Part shown: positions 1 to 8,344 of the stretch, one piece after another
Position numbering within the stretch: position 1 is the stretch's first letter
How the letters are laid out: each line of letters starts with the position of its first letter
Assembly: GCA_017394765.1 (NCBI GenBank)
Contig: JAFPXF010000093.1
Span: 1-27,996, forward strand
Reading direction: 5' to 3'
Length of the DNA: 27,996 nucleotides
Origin: Bacteroidales bacterium
GTDB lineage: Bacteria > Bacteroidota > Bacteroidia > Bacteroidales > WCHB1-69
The notes under the pieces: generated by a model
What the model was told of the DNA's origin: nothing
The model's input: only the letters and a program-made list of their open reading frames with translations
Databases searched by the model: none
Translations under genes and position numbers: made by a program

Positions 1-40
1 AAATAGTTGACAAAGACAACCGACAATTTCTGAAAATCTG

Positions 41-1720
41 CTATCGTTTTACGACTTTGCGCGTCACCACACCTTTGGCAGATGTGACACGAAATGTATA
101 GGTGCCGCAGGCAAAAGAGGAGAGGTCCACTCTCGCGTCACTGCCGGATCCGCCAAGCTGCAAGAGGCAGCGTCCCGACAAATCATAGATTCCGATGGAG
201 GAGATATCCGCGCCATCGCTTATCACGCGCACCGCATCAGAAGCGGGATTGGGAGAGATCTGCACCCGCCAGGCTTCCTGATCTTCAAGTCCGACGTACA
301 GGGGCACCAACTGAACGTCCCTCTCCACACACTGTCCGTCCAATGCTGTCATAGTGAGCGTCTTGGGGTAATATCCATCTGCGGAAAACGTCACCTGATA
401 GGTACCGCCGACAATCGGACGATGATAGTCGCCGTTGGGCAAACGCGAATAGGTGTGCGAATTGTCCAAGTCATGATTCTCCACAAAAACCCTCGCCGCC
501 ACAGGTTCCGAAGTCACGGAGTCGGTCACGATACCCCGAAAGCCGTTGAGCGACTCGCCGATGTAATTCAGCAAAGAGTGGTTGATATAATCCCAATAAT
601 ATGGCAAATAGCTGGAATTGACCACCTTGTCGGCGCTCACCTCGACAGTCATTTCGCGGCAACCGAGATAATAGTTGAAGTAATCCTGTCGCGACCCGGT
701 GATGATATACCAATCGCCGCCTTCAGTCACACCATTATAGCAGTCCGTCATATAGTTCGACGAAACGGCATGGCAGGTGTCCGCGAACTTGCGTCCTACA
801 AACTCCCACCACGCTTGGTCGGCATGTGCACGCTGTGTGGTTTCCCATGTGTCCCACGGGTAGTTGACCACTTCGGCACCGCCGTGGAAATTAGCCGACA
901 TAGTGAAGTTGTGCGCAGCGCCGAAATCCATCATGGCCTGCACTTCAGGCGGATAGCTCTTTGCAACAGGCTGTCCAATAATAGGATACGAGCGATTGAG
1001 ATCATCACCATTGTAATTGTACCGGGTTGAATACCAACTGCTCAACTGGCTGTTGGAGTAACGATAGGTGCCATCCGGATTTTCCAACGGACAGATCCAG
1101 ATATCCACATTGTCCACAAGCTGCTGCACTTTCGGATCAGTGGCATAGTTGTGGAGCAGATAATGCACCAGACGGAGCATCAAATAGTACCCCACGGGCT
1201 CATCGCCATGCATGGTGGCAGTGTAAAAGAAAGCGGGCTTGTCGCCTCTGTCCTGCAAGTTGTTGCTGATATGCGCCACAAGCAGCGAATGGCCGCCTGA
1301 TGTTTGCTCCAGAATGGTGTCAATGTCGCACAAAGCGGGGAATTCCGACTGAAAAGTCGCCATGGTCTCCAAATATGCCCCGTATGTGGGATAACGATTC
1401 CAGGAAGAGACCAGCTGCTGGTAGGTGGTTGCCATGTTGATCGGCGGCTTCGCCGGCGACAGGATGGTGTAAGGGACACCCAATCGCTCGAAAGCATCGT
1501 ACTCGCGCTGTCCCACGCATATACGCACATTCAGCGTTCCATCGGCATTGGGTGTGACTTTGTCCACGGAAAAGTTCGGGGCTATTTCACGGAGCGCCTT
1601 GCGCGTCATGGTAGTCTGCACATAGGTCTGAAGCGCGTCCCGGTTAAAGGATGGGGATTGGGCTATTGCTGTGTGAGCCATAAGGCAAACCAACAAAAGC
1701 GGGAATATCGTTTTTCTCAT
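41..1720 (-). CDS. Secreted M14 zinc carboxypeptidase with T9SS type A sorting domain
   Basis: This 559-residue protein is a predicted exported metallocarboxypeptidase that hydrolyses C-terminal residues of peptides. A signal peptide spans residues 1-20 (MRKTIFPLLLVCLMAHTAIA). The M14 domain spans about 95-390. Zinc ligands are His171 and Glu174 in MHGDEPVG and His279 in NFHGG. Substrate-binding Asn242/Arg243 are in DLNRSYP, and the catalytic Glu is Glu360 in MTVEVS. A carboxypeptidase-regulatory-like beta domain follows (about 391-475). The C-terminal region (about 485-559: ISPNPASD, IYDLSGR, GTYTFRV, final KVVKR) is a T9SS type A sorting domain. The reading frame is open up to 1912, but that extension runs into dapA; the start at 1720 gives a clean signal peptide. 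It lies 25 bp after dapA and is probably the last gene of that operon. Extracellular or surface location is inferred; the substrate is unknown. Confidence 0.9.
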   Translation of the reverse strand: MRKTIFPLLLVCLMAHTAIAQSPSFNRDALQTYVQTTMTRKALREIAPNFSVDKVTPNADGTLNVRICVGQREYDAFERLGVPYTILSPAKPPINMATTYQQLVSSWNRYPTYGAYLETMATFQSEFPALCDIDTILEQTSGGHSLLVAHISNNLQDRGDKPAFFYTATMHGDEPVGYYLMLRLVHYLLHNYATDPKVQQLVDNVDIWICPLENPDGTYRYSNSQLSSWYSTRYNYNGDDLNRSYPIIGQPVAKSYPPEVQAMMDFGAAHNFTMSANFHGGAEVVNYPWDTWETTQRAHADQAWWEFVGRKFADTCHAVSSNYMTDCYNGVTEGGDWYIITGSRQDYFNYYLGCREMTVEVSADKVVNSSYLPYYWDYINHSLLNYIGESLNGFRGIVTDSVTSEPVAARVFVENHDLDNSHTYSRLPNGDYHRPIVGGTYQVTFSADGYYPKTLTMTALDGQCVERDVQLVPLYVGLEDQEAWRVQISPNPASDAVRVISDGADISSIGIYDLSGRCLLQLGGSGSDARVDLSSFACGTYTFRVTSAKGVVTRKVVKR

Positions 1721-1745
1721 ATTGGCTGCTAAAAAAGTGTATGTT

Positions 1746-2630
1746 TCAAAGTTTGACCAACTGCTCAATCTTCTCATAGAGGGCCGGGGTGACCGGCACA
1801 TTGGGCAGTCGGAGGCGATTGTGCAGCTTACCCTGCACATTGAGCACAGCCTTGATGCCGGAAGGATTGCCTTCCTGGAAACAGGCCTGCATAAGGTTGA
1901 AAAGGCGATCATGGTACAGACGGGCCTTGATGAACTGGTCGTTCATGGCCAAATGCACCATGTTGGCCATCTCGGCGGGGAACGCATTGGCAACCACAGA
2001 GATAAGTCCGTCCATTCCGACAGCCATCAAGGGCAGGGTAATCATGTCGTCACCAGAGATGACAAGGAAATTCTCGGGTTTGTGATTGAGCAGATTCATG
2101 ATTTGTTTCATCTTGCCGGAAGCCTCCTTGATGCCAATGACATTCGGGCACTCCTGCGCAATGCGCATCGTGGTGGCGGCATCCACGTTGCACGAGGTTC
2201 TCCCAGGCACGTTGTACAAGATGATGGGGCGAGGCGAATGCTGCGACAGGAACTTGAAATGCTCGAAAAGTCCCTCTTGACTGGGTTTGTTGTAATAGGG
2301 GGCCACCGAGAGGAAGGCATCCACGGGCAGAGGATCGGAAGCCTCCATGTCGCGGGCGACACCCAGCGTGTTCGGCCCGCCCACACCCATCACAAGCGGC
2401 AAGCGGCCATTGTTCACGGCAGCCACGCAACGCACCACATCACGTTTTTCCTCCGGCGACAGAGTCGGCGACTCGCTGGTGGTTCCCAATGCCACCAAAT
2501 AGTCAACCCTTTTCTGAACCAGATCCTCAATCAAACGCTCCAAAGCCGGATAGTCAATCTTTCCATCCGGCAAAAACGGCGTAATGACGGCCACGCCAAG
2601 GCCCCTGAGAAGCGACAACTTATCTTTCAT
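1746..2630 (-). CDS. dapA: 4-hydroxy-tetrahydrodipicolinate synthase
   Basis: DapA condenses pyruvate with aspartate semialdehyde, the first committed step of diaminopimelate and lysine synthesis. The 294-residue length is normal for the family. Visible landmarks are the GTTSE pyruvate-binding loop (49-53), YYNKP (112-116), Tyr139 in LYNVPGRTSCNV, and the Schiff-base lysine Lys168 in IGIKEASG. It is a cytoplasmic TIM-barrel enzyme. Its start overlaps the 3' end of the DUF6913 gene by 11 bp, which indicates translational coupling in one operon; the M14 carboxypeptidase follows 25 bp later. A 305-residue open frame on the opposite strand is a shadow of this gene. Confidence 0.96.
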   Translation of the reverse strand: MKDKLSLLRGLGVAVITPFLPDGKIDYPALERLIEDLVQKRVDYLVALGTTSESPTLSPEEKRDVVRCVAAVNNGRLPLVMGVGGPNTLGVARDMEASDPLPVDAFLSVAPYYNKPSQEGLFEHFKFLSQHSPRPIILYNVPGRTSCNVDAATTMRIAQECPNVIGIKEASGKMKQIMNLLNHKPENFLVISGDDMITLPLMAVGMDGLISVVANAFPAEMANMVHLAMNDQFIKARLYHDRLFNLMQACFQEGNPSGIKAVLNVQGKLHNRLRLPNVPVTPALYEKIEQLVKL

Positions 2631-3156
2631 TACCCGTGAGTTTTTGCGTGTATTTATTGACAGCCTCCAAATATTTCAAGTTGGAGCTTGTCAAATCATC
2701 GATAAACAAGTCGTATGCATTCTGGCATTCACCGAGGCGCCCTACGATGAACTTCGCGTGCGACAAGGCCAGAATGGACTGCACGGCAGGATGGAGCCGG
2801 TAGTTGAAATCAATGATCATATCGTAATCCTCCTTCAAGAAATCCTGAATCTGTTCCATATTGGGGATTCCATACCAGTTCAAGTGCTTTTGGCAAAAAT
2901 AATCCGCCGTCAGCTGGGGAAGACAGTAAAACGGGACCTCCTTGTCGTTGATATAACCAATCAGACGCACTTGATGCCCCTGTTCCTGCAACTTGGTAAA
3001 GATGTAAAAAATGTCTTTATAGGAATCTTCATCGGAAATTTCGCACAACAAGCCCATGGTCTTAGCCTTCTGCACCGGCATGATTTGCACGCTCCTATTT
3101 GGCTTATTTTCAACAAGATACTTCTTTAAAAAATATTTTTTTATCCAAGAAATCAT
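2620..3156 (-). CDS. DUF6913-like conserved hypothetical protein
   Basis: This 178-residue protein has no signal peptide and looks cytoplasmic. It has a basic N-terminus (MISWIKKYFLKKYL) and mixed alpha/beta character, with segments such as KTMGLLCEISDEDSYKDIF, QVRLIGYINDK and YDMIIDFNYRLHPAV. It resembles the DUF6913 family of Bacteroidetes, which is often found next to dapA; that assignment is from memory. No catalytic motif is evident. It is the first gene of an operon with dapA (11-bp overlap), under a promoter-like TAAGTTTG box about 30 bp upstream. Its function is unknown; the coupling to dapA suggests some tie to cell-wall or lysine metabolism, but this is inference. Confidence 0.7.
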   Translation of the reverse strand: MISWIKKYFLKKYLVENKPNRSVQIMPVQKAKTMGLLCEISDEDSYKDIFYIFTKLQEQGHQVRLIGYINDKEVPFYCLPQLTADYFCQKHLNWYGIPNMEQIQDFLKEDYDMIIDFNYRLHPAVQSILALSHAKFIVGRLGECQNAYDLFIDDLTSSNLKYLEAVNKYTQKLTGNER

Positions 3157-3185
3157 AATATAGGCATATTATACAATAAAGGCGG

Positions 3186-3193
3186 CAAACTTA
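3186..3193 (-). promoter_or_regulatory. Bacteroidetes -7 box (TAAGTTTG) for the DUF6913-dapA-M14 operon
   Basis: On the minus strand the sequence TAAGTTTGCC matches the TAnnTTTG -7 element and lies 30 bp upstream of the start at 3156. No good -33 TTTG is seen at the usual spacing. Confidence 0.5.
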
Positions 3194-3223
3194 CAAAAAA
3201 AATTGGATTTTTGAACATAGCAC

Positions 3224-3255
3224 AAAAAAACAGCGGAAACCTCTTTCCGCTGTTT
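3224..3255 (-). terminator. Intrinsic terminator after lpxC
   Basis: A perfect 12-bp inverted repeat (AAACAGCGGAAA / TTTCCGCTGTTT, arms 3228-3239 and 3244-3255) closes a 4-base loop. On the minus strand it is followed by a U-tract (plus-strand A-run at 3224-3230). It sits about 80 bp past the lpxC stop and ends the lpxD-lpxC unit. Confidence 0.85.
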
Positions 3256-3332
3256 CAAACCATTAACCTATGTAAGATAATTGAAAACTATTGAAATAGT
3301 ATTTCTAAAATCACTCTTCCTTTACGGACATC

Positions 3333-4259
3333 TCACTCAAAAGTTACAAAAAAATTTTCATTTTTTGAAATTTCCCGTGCGAAGGCGGTGTTGGCAAAGT
3401 GTCCGGGGCGGTTGGCAATGATTTCCGCACGCAACGGAATACCCAATAAATAGAGGTCTCCCAGCAAATCGAGGAGCTTGTGGCGCGCCGGTTCATTGGC
3501 GTGTCTGAGCGTGATATTATTAAGCACATGGTCAGGAGTCACCTCTATATTTTTTCTGTGGAAAAATTCGGACAGTTCCTTCAGGACATTCTTGGCAGGC
3601 ACTTTGTCCACAAAGACAATGGCATTGTCGAGGTCGCCGCCACGCACCAGATTGTTTTGGATGAGGAACTGCAATTCGTCAAGAAAAACGAATGTACGGC
3701 AATTATAGACTTCAGGATAAAAATCCTCCATGTTGTTGAGCACAGCTTGCTGTTCAGAAAGCACCTTTGTGCCATAATCCACATTGACCGTCATTTTAAA
3801 ATGATCAGCCGGGCGGATTGTCAGCTGAATCTCCTTCTCGGGGATAGAAAACGTGATCTCCTTCTTAACAGTTCCGAACTTACGGGGTTTTTCAAGGGTT
3901 TTGATGCCCGCCTCGCGCAACATCTCCACATAGACCCGTGAACTTCCGTCCAGAATGGGGGTTTCAGGGCCTTGCGTGAGCACGCGGACATTGTCGATGC
4001 CCAAACCGGCGAGAGCGGCCATAAGGTGTTCGATGGTGTGAACCTGTGCGTGACCATCCTGGATGGAGGTACCGCGGGATGTGTCGAAGACATTCTGCGG
4101 GACAGCTTTCACGGAGGGTGAACCGGGCAAATCCGCGCGCACAAACTGCACTCCGAAGTCAGCCGGAGCCGGTTCAAAGGTCACTGTAACTTGCTGGCCG
4201 GTATGAAGTCCCCTTCCGGACACAGAAATCGGAGAGACTATTGTTGTTTGGTATTGCAT
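3333..4259 (-). CDS. lpxC: UDP-3-O-acyl-N-acetylglucosamine deacetylase, unfused
   Basis: LpxC is the zinc-dependent deacetylase that commits UDP-3-O-acyl-GlcNAc to lipid A synthesis in the cytoplasm. Visible landmarks are GRGLHTGQ (16-22), the zinc ligand His78 in TIEHLMAAL, His260 and Asp264 in RHKLLDLLGD, and the catalytic His287 in NRPGHFAN. The 308-residue length equals a stand-alone LpxC such as that of E. coli. In many Bacteroidetes LpxC is the N-terminal half of a roughly 460-residue LpxC-FabZ fusion. Here the protein ends at FFVTFE shortly after the PGH motif, and a terminator follows with no dehydratase sequence. It lies 59 bp after lpxD with no promoter-like box between them, so the two are probably co-transcribed. 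Confidence 0.95.
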   Translation of the reverse strand: MQYQTTIVSPISVSGRGLHTGQQVTVTFEPAPADFGVQFVRADLPGSPSVKAVPQNVFDTSRGTSIQDGHAQVHTIEHLMAALAGLGIDNVRVLTQGPETPILDGSSRVYVEMLREAGIKTLEKPRKFGTVKKEITFSIPEKEIQLTIRPADHFKMTVNVDYGTKVLSEQQAVLNNMEDFYPEVYNCRTFVFLDELQFLIQNNLVRGGDLDNAIVFVDKVPAKNVLKELSEFFHRKNIEVTPDHVLNNITLRHANEPARHKLLDLLGDLYLLGIPLRAEIIANRPGHFANTAFAREISKNENFFVTFE

Positions 4260-4318
4260 ATTTTAATGAATACTTATTATTTATAATGTATATTGCTGAA
4301 GAAGACTCCTGCATTGAA

Positions 4319-5332
4319 TTACTCATTACCATTCATCCACTCCTTCACATCAGAGAAAAGAGACGGAAGTTTGCGGCGATAGATAATCAGACGTTTTTCT
4401 TCCTGAAGCGGGAGGGCCGGAGATCCGAGATATGTACCCTGTTTAAGAGAATGTGTGACGCCCGACTGCGCACCGATCACCGTGCCGTCATCGACCGTGA
4501 TGTGACCCGCCACGCCTACCTGCCCGGCAAGAATACAGTGGCGGCCGACTTTGGCGGAGCCCGCGATGCCGACTTGGGCGGCCATGCCCGTGCCTTCACC
4601 AATAGTGACGTTATGGGCAATTTGTACAAGATTGTCGATCTTGGCATTGTCGCCGATACAAGTGGAGCCCATTGTGGCGCGGTCGATGCAGGTGTTAGCG
4701 CCAATTTCCACATTGTTGCCAACCACGACATTGCCGATCTGGGGGATTTTGAGATACTGTCCGTCTTGTGGGGCAAAACCGAACCCATCAGATCCAATGA
4801 CAGCACCGGCATGCAAGATGCAGTCGTTGCCGATGACACAGTCGGCATACACCTTCACACCGGCATAGAGAGTGGTCCGGTCCCCCACCCTGACATTGTC
4901 GCCAATGACAGTCTGGGGAAAGATGGAGGCGCCATTGCCCACCACGGCATGCTCGCCAATGCTTGCAAATTCACCGATATAGACATTCTCGCCAATGGTG
5001 GCAGACGGTGCGATGCAGGCCTTGTCTGAGATGCCCACTTTTCGAGGTTTATTCTCCTGATAAAAATTCAGCAGCTTGGCAAAGGCCAAGTATGAATTGT
5101 CAACTTTGATGAGCGTGCAAGGCACGTCTTGTTCCGGGACAAAACTTTTATTCACAATGGCCGCAGCAGCGCGAGTCGTATAGATATACTGCGTGTATTT
5201 CGGATTAGAAAGGAAGGTCAAGCCGCCAGACACACCCTCTTCAATTTTGCAAATGGTAGTGATGACCGTATTCGGATCTCCCACTATTTCAGCGGATAAG
5301 AGTTCCGCGATTTGACTTACGAGATACTTCAT
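4319..5332 (-). CDS. lpxD: UDP-3-O-(3-hydroxyacyl)glucosamine N-acyltransferase
   Basis: LpxD adds the second acyl chain, from acyl-ACP, to UDP-3-O-acyl-glucosamine in lipid A synthesis. The 337-residue protein has the family's N-terminal uridine-binding domain (1-about 100) and then a long left-handed beta helix of hexapeptide repeats (about 105-300). The catalytic His240 is in QIAHNVTIG, and the conserved [14 protein letters not shown] is at 174-187. The frame could start at 5356, but a -7 box occupies 5354-5361, so transcription begins downstream of that codon. The ATG at 5332 ([12 protein letters not shown]) is therefore chosen. It is the first gene of an lpxD-lpxC unit. Confidence 0.95.
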   Translation of the reverse strand: MKYLVSQIAELLSAEIVGDPNTVITTICKIEEGVSGGLTFLSNPKYTQYIYTTRAAAAIVNKSFVPEQDVPCTLIKVDNSYLAFAKLLNFYQENKPRKVGISDKACIAPSATIGENVYIGEFASIGEHAVVGNGASIFPQTVIGDNVRVGDRTTLYAGVKVYADCVIGNDCILHAGAVIGSDGFGFAPQDGQYLKIPQIGNVVVGNNVEIGANTCIDRATMGSTCIGDNAKIDNLVQIAHNVTIGEGTGMAAQVGIAGSAKVGRHCILAGQVGVAGHITVDDGTVIGAQSGVTHSLKQGTYLGSPALPLQEEKRLIIYRRKLPSLFSDVKEWMNGNE

Positions 5333-5353
5333 AGCCTGTTTTCTTTGGGGGTG

Positions 5354-5361
5354 CAAAAATA
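5354..5361 (-). promoter_or_regulatory. Bacteroidetes -7 box (TATTTTTG) for lpxD-lpxC
   Basis: The minus strand reads TATTTTTGCACC, matching TAnnTTTG, 22 bp upstream of the chosen lpxD start. It excludes the upstream ATG at 5356 as a start codon. Confidence 0.6.
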
Positions 5362-5398
5362 CATTTTTTTATCTAAGAGAGCCTTCCTGCAAAATCGG

Positions 5399-5431
5399 CA
5401 AAAAAAGAGGCGTGGAATGCATCCACGCCTC
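5399..5431 (-). terminator. Intrinsic terminator after the DUF1573 gene
   Basis: A perfect 10-bp stem, GAGGCGTGGA / TCCACGCCTC (arms 5407-5416 and 5422-5431), closes a 5-base loop. On the minus strand it is followed by a U-run (plus-strand A-run at 5399-5406), 23 bp past the stop at 5455. Confidence 0.87.
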
Positions 5432-5454
5432 CTTGTATGGAAAAAGAATCAAAA

Positions 5455-6552
5455 CTATTGGATTTGACTCTTCAAATTCACAACTTGGATAGGATTGTTA
5501 GGATCGTTGGTAATCACTTCCAACGTGGCCTTTTGGTCACCCTGACGGTTATTGGCCCTGAAGTCAACCGTAATGGTGGCGGAACCGCCGGCCGGAATTG
5601 TCATCACGGAAGCACGAGCCTTGAACATGTTGGATGAAGAGACAAGATTTCTGATAATCAACGGGCTCTTTCCGGTATTGGTGATTTGGAAATCGATCGT
5701 CTTCTGACCGTTCTTTTGAACCGGGCCGAAGTCGAAATCGACAGCACCATAGTTGGAGACAGGCGCTTTCTTCAGTTGTTTCGGAGTCAACACAGAAAAG
5801 TCCTCTTTGATGTTGACAGCATAGTGCAGCTGCTTCTTGGCTTCAATAGAGTCGGTGGTCACGTATGTGACAGCGTCTTTCTGCTGGCCGAAGGCACCGC
5901 GTTTAGACGCATCGTACTTAACGACGATAATGCCCTCCTGTCCCGGCTGCAAGTCACCGCCGAAGCTACGATACGCTTCACTGATGTATGGGGCCGTGCT
6001 TTCCAGGCGGAAATTGACGGGCTTGGTCCAGAAATTGCGCACCTTGAAGGTGTCCAGGACAGATTCCGTGTTCAACAGGTTATGTGACACGCTCGGTTCA
6101 AAGAAACGAGCCATACCTGCAGTTTTCGTGTAGCCTGCTTTTTCGAACTCGGTGGCAGGACGTTTGATCACCTCACCCTTGATGAATATCATGTGCGGGG
6201 CAGCCTTGCTGTCTTCGATATATTCGGGTTCGTTGGTCGTGACACGGATGTTTTTGTTGAAGTATCCGGGGCGGTTATACGGGTTGTAGGTGGCTTCGAT
6301 ATAGCCCTTTTGACCCGGGGCAATCTGGCCTTTGGTGTAGTTTGCAGCCGTACATCCGCAACCGGGGCGCACACTGGTCAGCTCCAACGGCTCGTTGCCG
6401 ACATTGGTGAATTCAAACTTACCTGTAACCTTGCCACCTTCCTCGTGGATTTTTCCGAAATCATACGTGGTTTGGTCGAATTGGATTTTAGGTTGCGCAT
6501 AACAAAAGACAAAAGCGACGACCATCAGAATGGATAAACTGAGCTTTTTCAT
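5455..6552 (-). CDS. Exported DUF1573 protein with two Ig-like domains
   Basis: This 365-residue exported protein has a signal peptide at 1-19 (MKKLSLSILMVVAFVFCYA). A first DUF1573 domain begins at about residue 22 (FDQTTYDFGKIHEEGG) and carries the typical RPGCGCTAANYTKGQIAPG segment. A second begins at about 255 (VDFDFGPVQKNGQKTIDFQITNTG) and runs to ANNRQGDQKATLEVITNDPNNP near the C-terminus. DUF1573 is an ASH/MSP-like beta-sandwich that is common in Bacteroidetes envelope proteins; no enzymatic role is known to me. There is no T9SS tail or lipobox, so a periplasmic location is likely. It lies 54 bp after mpl but has its own candidate promoter inside the end of mpl, and a strong terminator follows it. 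Confidence 0.88.
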   Translation of the reverse strand: MKKLSLSILMVVAFVFCYAQPKIQFDQTTYDFGKIHEEGGKVTGKFEFTNVGNEPLELTSVRPGCGCTAANYTKGQIAPGQKGYIEATYNPYNRPGYFNKNIRVTTNEPEYIEDSKAAPHMIFIKGEVIKRPATEFEKAGYTKTAGMARFFEPSVSHNLLNTESVLDTFKVRNFWTKPVNFRLESTAPYISEAYRSFGGDLQPGQEGIIVVKYDASKRGAFGQQKDAVTYVTTDSIEAKKQLHYAVNIKEDFSVLTPKQLKKAPVSNYGAVDFDFGPVQKNGQKTIDFQITNTGKSPLIIRNLVSSSNMFKARASVMTIPAGGSATITVDFRANNRQGDQKATLEVITNDPNNPIQVVNLKSQIQ

Positions 6553-6606
6553 TGTTTTACTTTTTAAAATTAATCTATCTTGTTATAAAATAATAAATTA
6601 CAAATT

Positions 6607-7977
6607 TCAATTTTCAGCAGGCAAAAGTACAATTTTTTTTCCTAACTCATTCACGTCTATGCCACCAAAATTTCCAGAGGACATCATGAGCAAGACAGCA
6701 TCATGCATGGCAAGGTTTAACAAGTGAGCCTCCATTTTTTTGGAGTCGTCGAAAACCATGAGGTCGGGGCGTCCGAAAGCCCTTATTACCATGTCCGTAG
6801 TGATCGGGGGAAGTTTCTTGAGCGCGATGGCTTCCGGAGAGAAAAAGACGATGGCTTCGTCAGCCTGATCCATCGCACCGCGATACTGAGCCAGGAAGGC
6901 TTCGGTCAGGCTGCTGAAAGTGTGCAGCTCCATGCATGCGACCAAGTGTTTGTCAGGATATTGCTCACGCACTGCATTCACAGTGGCAAGGAGCTTCGAA
7001 GGAGAATGAGCGAAATCCTTATAGACCATGTTCCCATCATGTTTGGCCACAAGTTCCAGCCGCTTGGAAGCCCCCTTGAAGGTGGAAATTGCCTTGTAGA
7101 ATTCCGCATCTGCTATGCCCACCGCGGCACAGGCGAAACGGGCCGCGTTCAGGTTGGCCAGATTGTGTTTGCCGAAAATCTGCAACGGGACCTCGCCCAT
7201 GCCTGTTTCAAGATAGGTGACGCCGTCGCGCACATGACTTGGATGCACGCCATACGGCCGTTTCGCTGGCCCCGACACTTTCTGCCCAAGGTCGCGGAGC
7301 ACCTCGTCATCCTCGCAATAGATAAAGGTCCCGCTTTCGGGAATCATCTCCGCGAAAATCCTGAACTGGTCCACATAAATGTCAAAGGTAGGGAACACGT
7401 TGACATGATCCCACGCAATGCCGCTGACAATTCCGACAGTGGGCTGATAGACATGGAACTTCGGCCTGCGATCAATGGGCGAAGTGAGGTATTCATCTCC
7501 CTCAATGACCATAATTCCGGCCTCTTCGCTCAACTTGACCATCACCTCGAAACCCTCCAACTGCGCACCCACCATGTAGTCGCAATCGATGTGATTTTGT
7601 TGCAGGACATGGATAATCATGGAGGTGATGGTGGTCTTGCCATGGCTGCCACCCACCACAATGCGGATTTTATCCTTGCTCTGCTCGTACAGATATTCGG
7701 GATAAGAATAAATCTTCAGCCCAAGCTCTTTCGCTTTCTGCAACTCAGGGTTGTCAATGCGGGCATGCATGCCCAAAATGACGGCATCAAGTTCCGGCGT
7801 GATACGTTCCGGATGCCAGCCCAAGGACCCCGGAAGAATACCCCAACGTTCCAAACGGCTTTTCGCGGGATCAAAGATTTCATCGTCAGATCCTGTCACC
7901 TCGTAGCCCTTCTGTCGAAGAGCTATGGCCAGGTTGTGCATGGCACTGCCTCCAATGGCAATAAAATGAACTTTCAT
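6607..7977 (-). CDS. mpl: Mur ligase of the Mpl type (murein tripeptide recycling ligase)
   Basis: Mpl joins recycled L-Ala-gamma-D-Glu-meso-DAP to UDP-MurNAc in the cytoplasm, using ATP. The 456-residue protein has the Mur-ligase layout. An N-terminal Rossmann domain begins at IAIGGSAMHNLAIALRQKGY. The ATP-binding loop GSHGKTT (110-116) opens the central domain, which also contains EGDEYLTSPIDRRPKFHVY and AWDHVNVFPT. The C-terminal domain contains DFAHSPSK. The DEYLTSPIDRRPKF signature and GGSAMHNLA favour Mpl over MurC; some annotations of Bacteroidetes homologues say MurC, and that alternative is not fully excluded. It starts from a TATTTTTG box 43 bp upstream. A 436-residue open frame on the opposite strand is a shadow. 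Confidence 0.85.
   Translation of the reverse strand: MKVHFIAIGGSAMHNLAIALRQKGYEVTGSDDEIFDPAKSRLERWGILPGSLGWHPERITPELDAVILGMHARIDNPELQKAKELGLKIYSYPEYLYEQSKDKIRIVVGGSHGKTTITSMIIHVLQQNHIDCDYMVGAQLEGFEVMVKLSEEAGIMVIEGDEYLTSPIDRRPKFHVYQPTVGIVSGIAWDHVNVFPTFDIYVDQFRIFAEMIPESGTFIYCEDDEVLRDLGQKVSGPAKRPYGVHPSHVRDGVTYLETGMGEVPLQIFGKHNLANLNAARFACAAVGIADAEFYKAISTFKGASKRLELVAKHDGNMVYKDFAHSPSKLLATVNAVREQYPDKHLVACMELHTFSSLTEAFLAQYRGAMDQADEAIVFFSPEAIALKKLPPITTDMVIRAFGRPDLMVFDDSKKMEAHLLNLAMHDAVLLMMSSGNFGGIDVNELGKKIVLLPAEN
6622..6629 (-). promoter_or_regulatory. Candidate -7 box (TACTTTTG) for the DUF1573 gene
   Basis: The minus strand reads TACTTTTGCC, matching TAnnTTTG, 70 bp upstream of the DUF1573 start. 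It lies inside the last codons of mpl, so the DUF1573 gene may be expressed both with mpl and alone. Confidence 0.4.
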
Positions 7978-8019
7978 ATCAGGTCAGGTTTGAATTATCG
8001 CATTCGTTTTTCGAGCCCG

Positions 8020-8027
8020 CAAAAATA
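8020..8027 (-). promoter_or_regulatory. Bacteroidetes -7 box (TATTTTTG) for mpl
   Basis: The minus strand reads TATTTTTGCGGG, a full TAnnTTTG match 43 bp upstream of the mpl start. A TTTG at 8040-8043 is only 12 bp away, too close for a standard -33 element. Confidence 0.55.
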
Positions 8028-8173
8028 TCAATAATTTTTCAAATGTGTAACCATATCTCTTTATTTTATATCATCCGACGTTTCCATGTCAAGCCCCATT
8101 GCCGATTCTTGCCAAAATCGTTGTTTTGGAACATTTTTACATGCAATTGGACAAGACGATTGTGAAAAAAAGA

Positions 8174-8237
8174 TTGTTTCTTTGCAAAAAATAAAAGATA
8201 TCTTTTCATATAGAAACAAATCATGAATAATTTGTTT
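8174..8237. repeat. Nested inverted repeat with two alternative pairings
   Basis: TTGTTTCT (8174-8181) is complementary to AGAAACAA (8212-8219), and the interval contains a perfect 14-bp palindrome, AAAAGATATCTTTT (8193-8206). The same middle arm, extended as AAACAAAT (8214-8221), also pairs with ATTTGTTT (8230-8237). The arm can therefore fold either way. Its role is unknown; it could be a protein-binding site, an attenuator-like element or chance in AT-rich DNA. Confidence 0.45.
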
Positions 8238-8336
8238 GGGACACAAAACCAACGCATTGATTTCCACATCGTTCAAATCTCCTATTAACATTTTTGCCAA
8301 ATTTATCCACAGAACAGCTATTTGAAATAAAAAACT

Positions 8337-8344
8337 TATTTTTG
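8337..8344 (+). promoter_or_regulatory. Bacteroidetes -7 box (TATTTTTG) for the PKD protein gene
   Basis: TATTTTTGC matches TAnnTTTG and lies 59 bp upstream of the ATG at 8403. It implies a leader of about 50 nt that includes the TGTTAC/GTAACA hairpin. Confidence 0.55.

Noticed and set aside
1722..2639. A 305-residue open frame on the plus strand
   Set aside because: It is antisense to dapA, which has all catalytic residues; the translation has no recognisable features.
6724..8034. A 436-residue open frame on the plus strand
   Set aside because: It lies entirely antisense to mpl, whose family motifs are clear, and its translation shows no domain; it is a shadow of codon bias.
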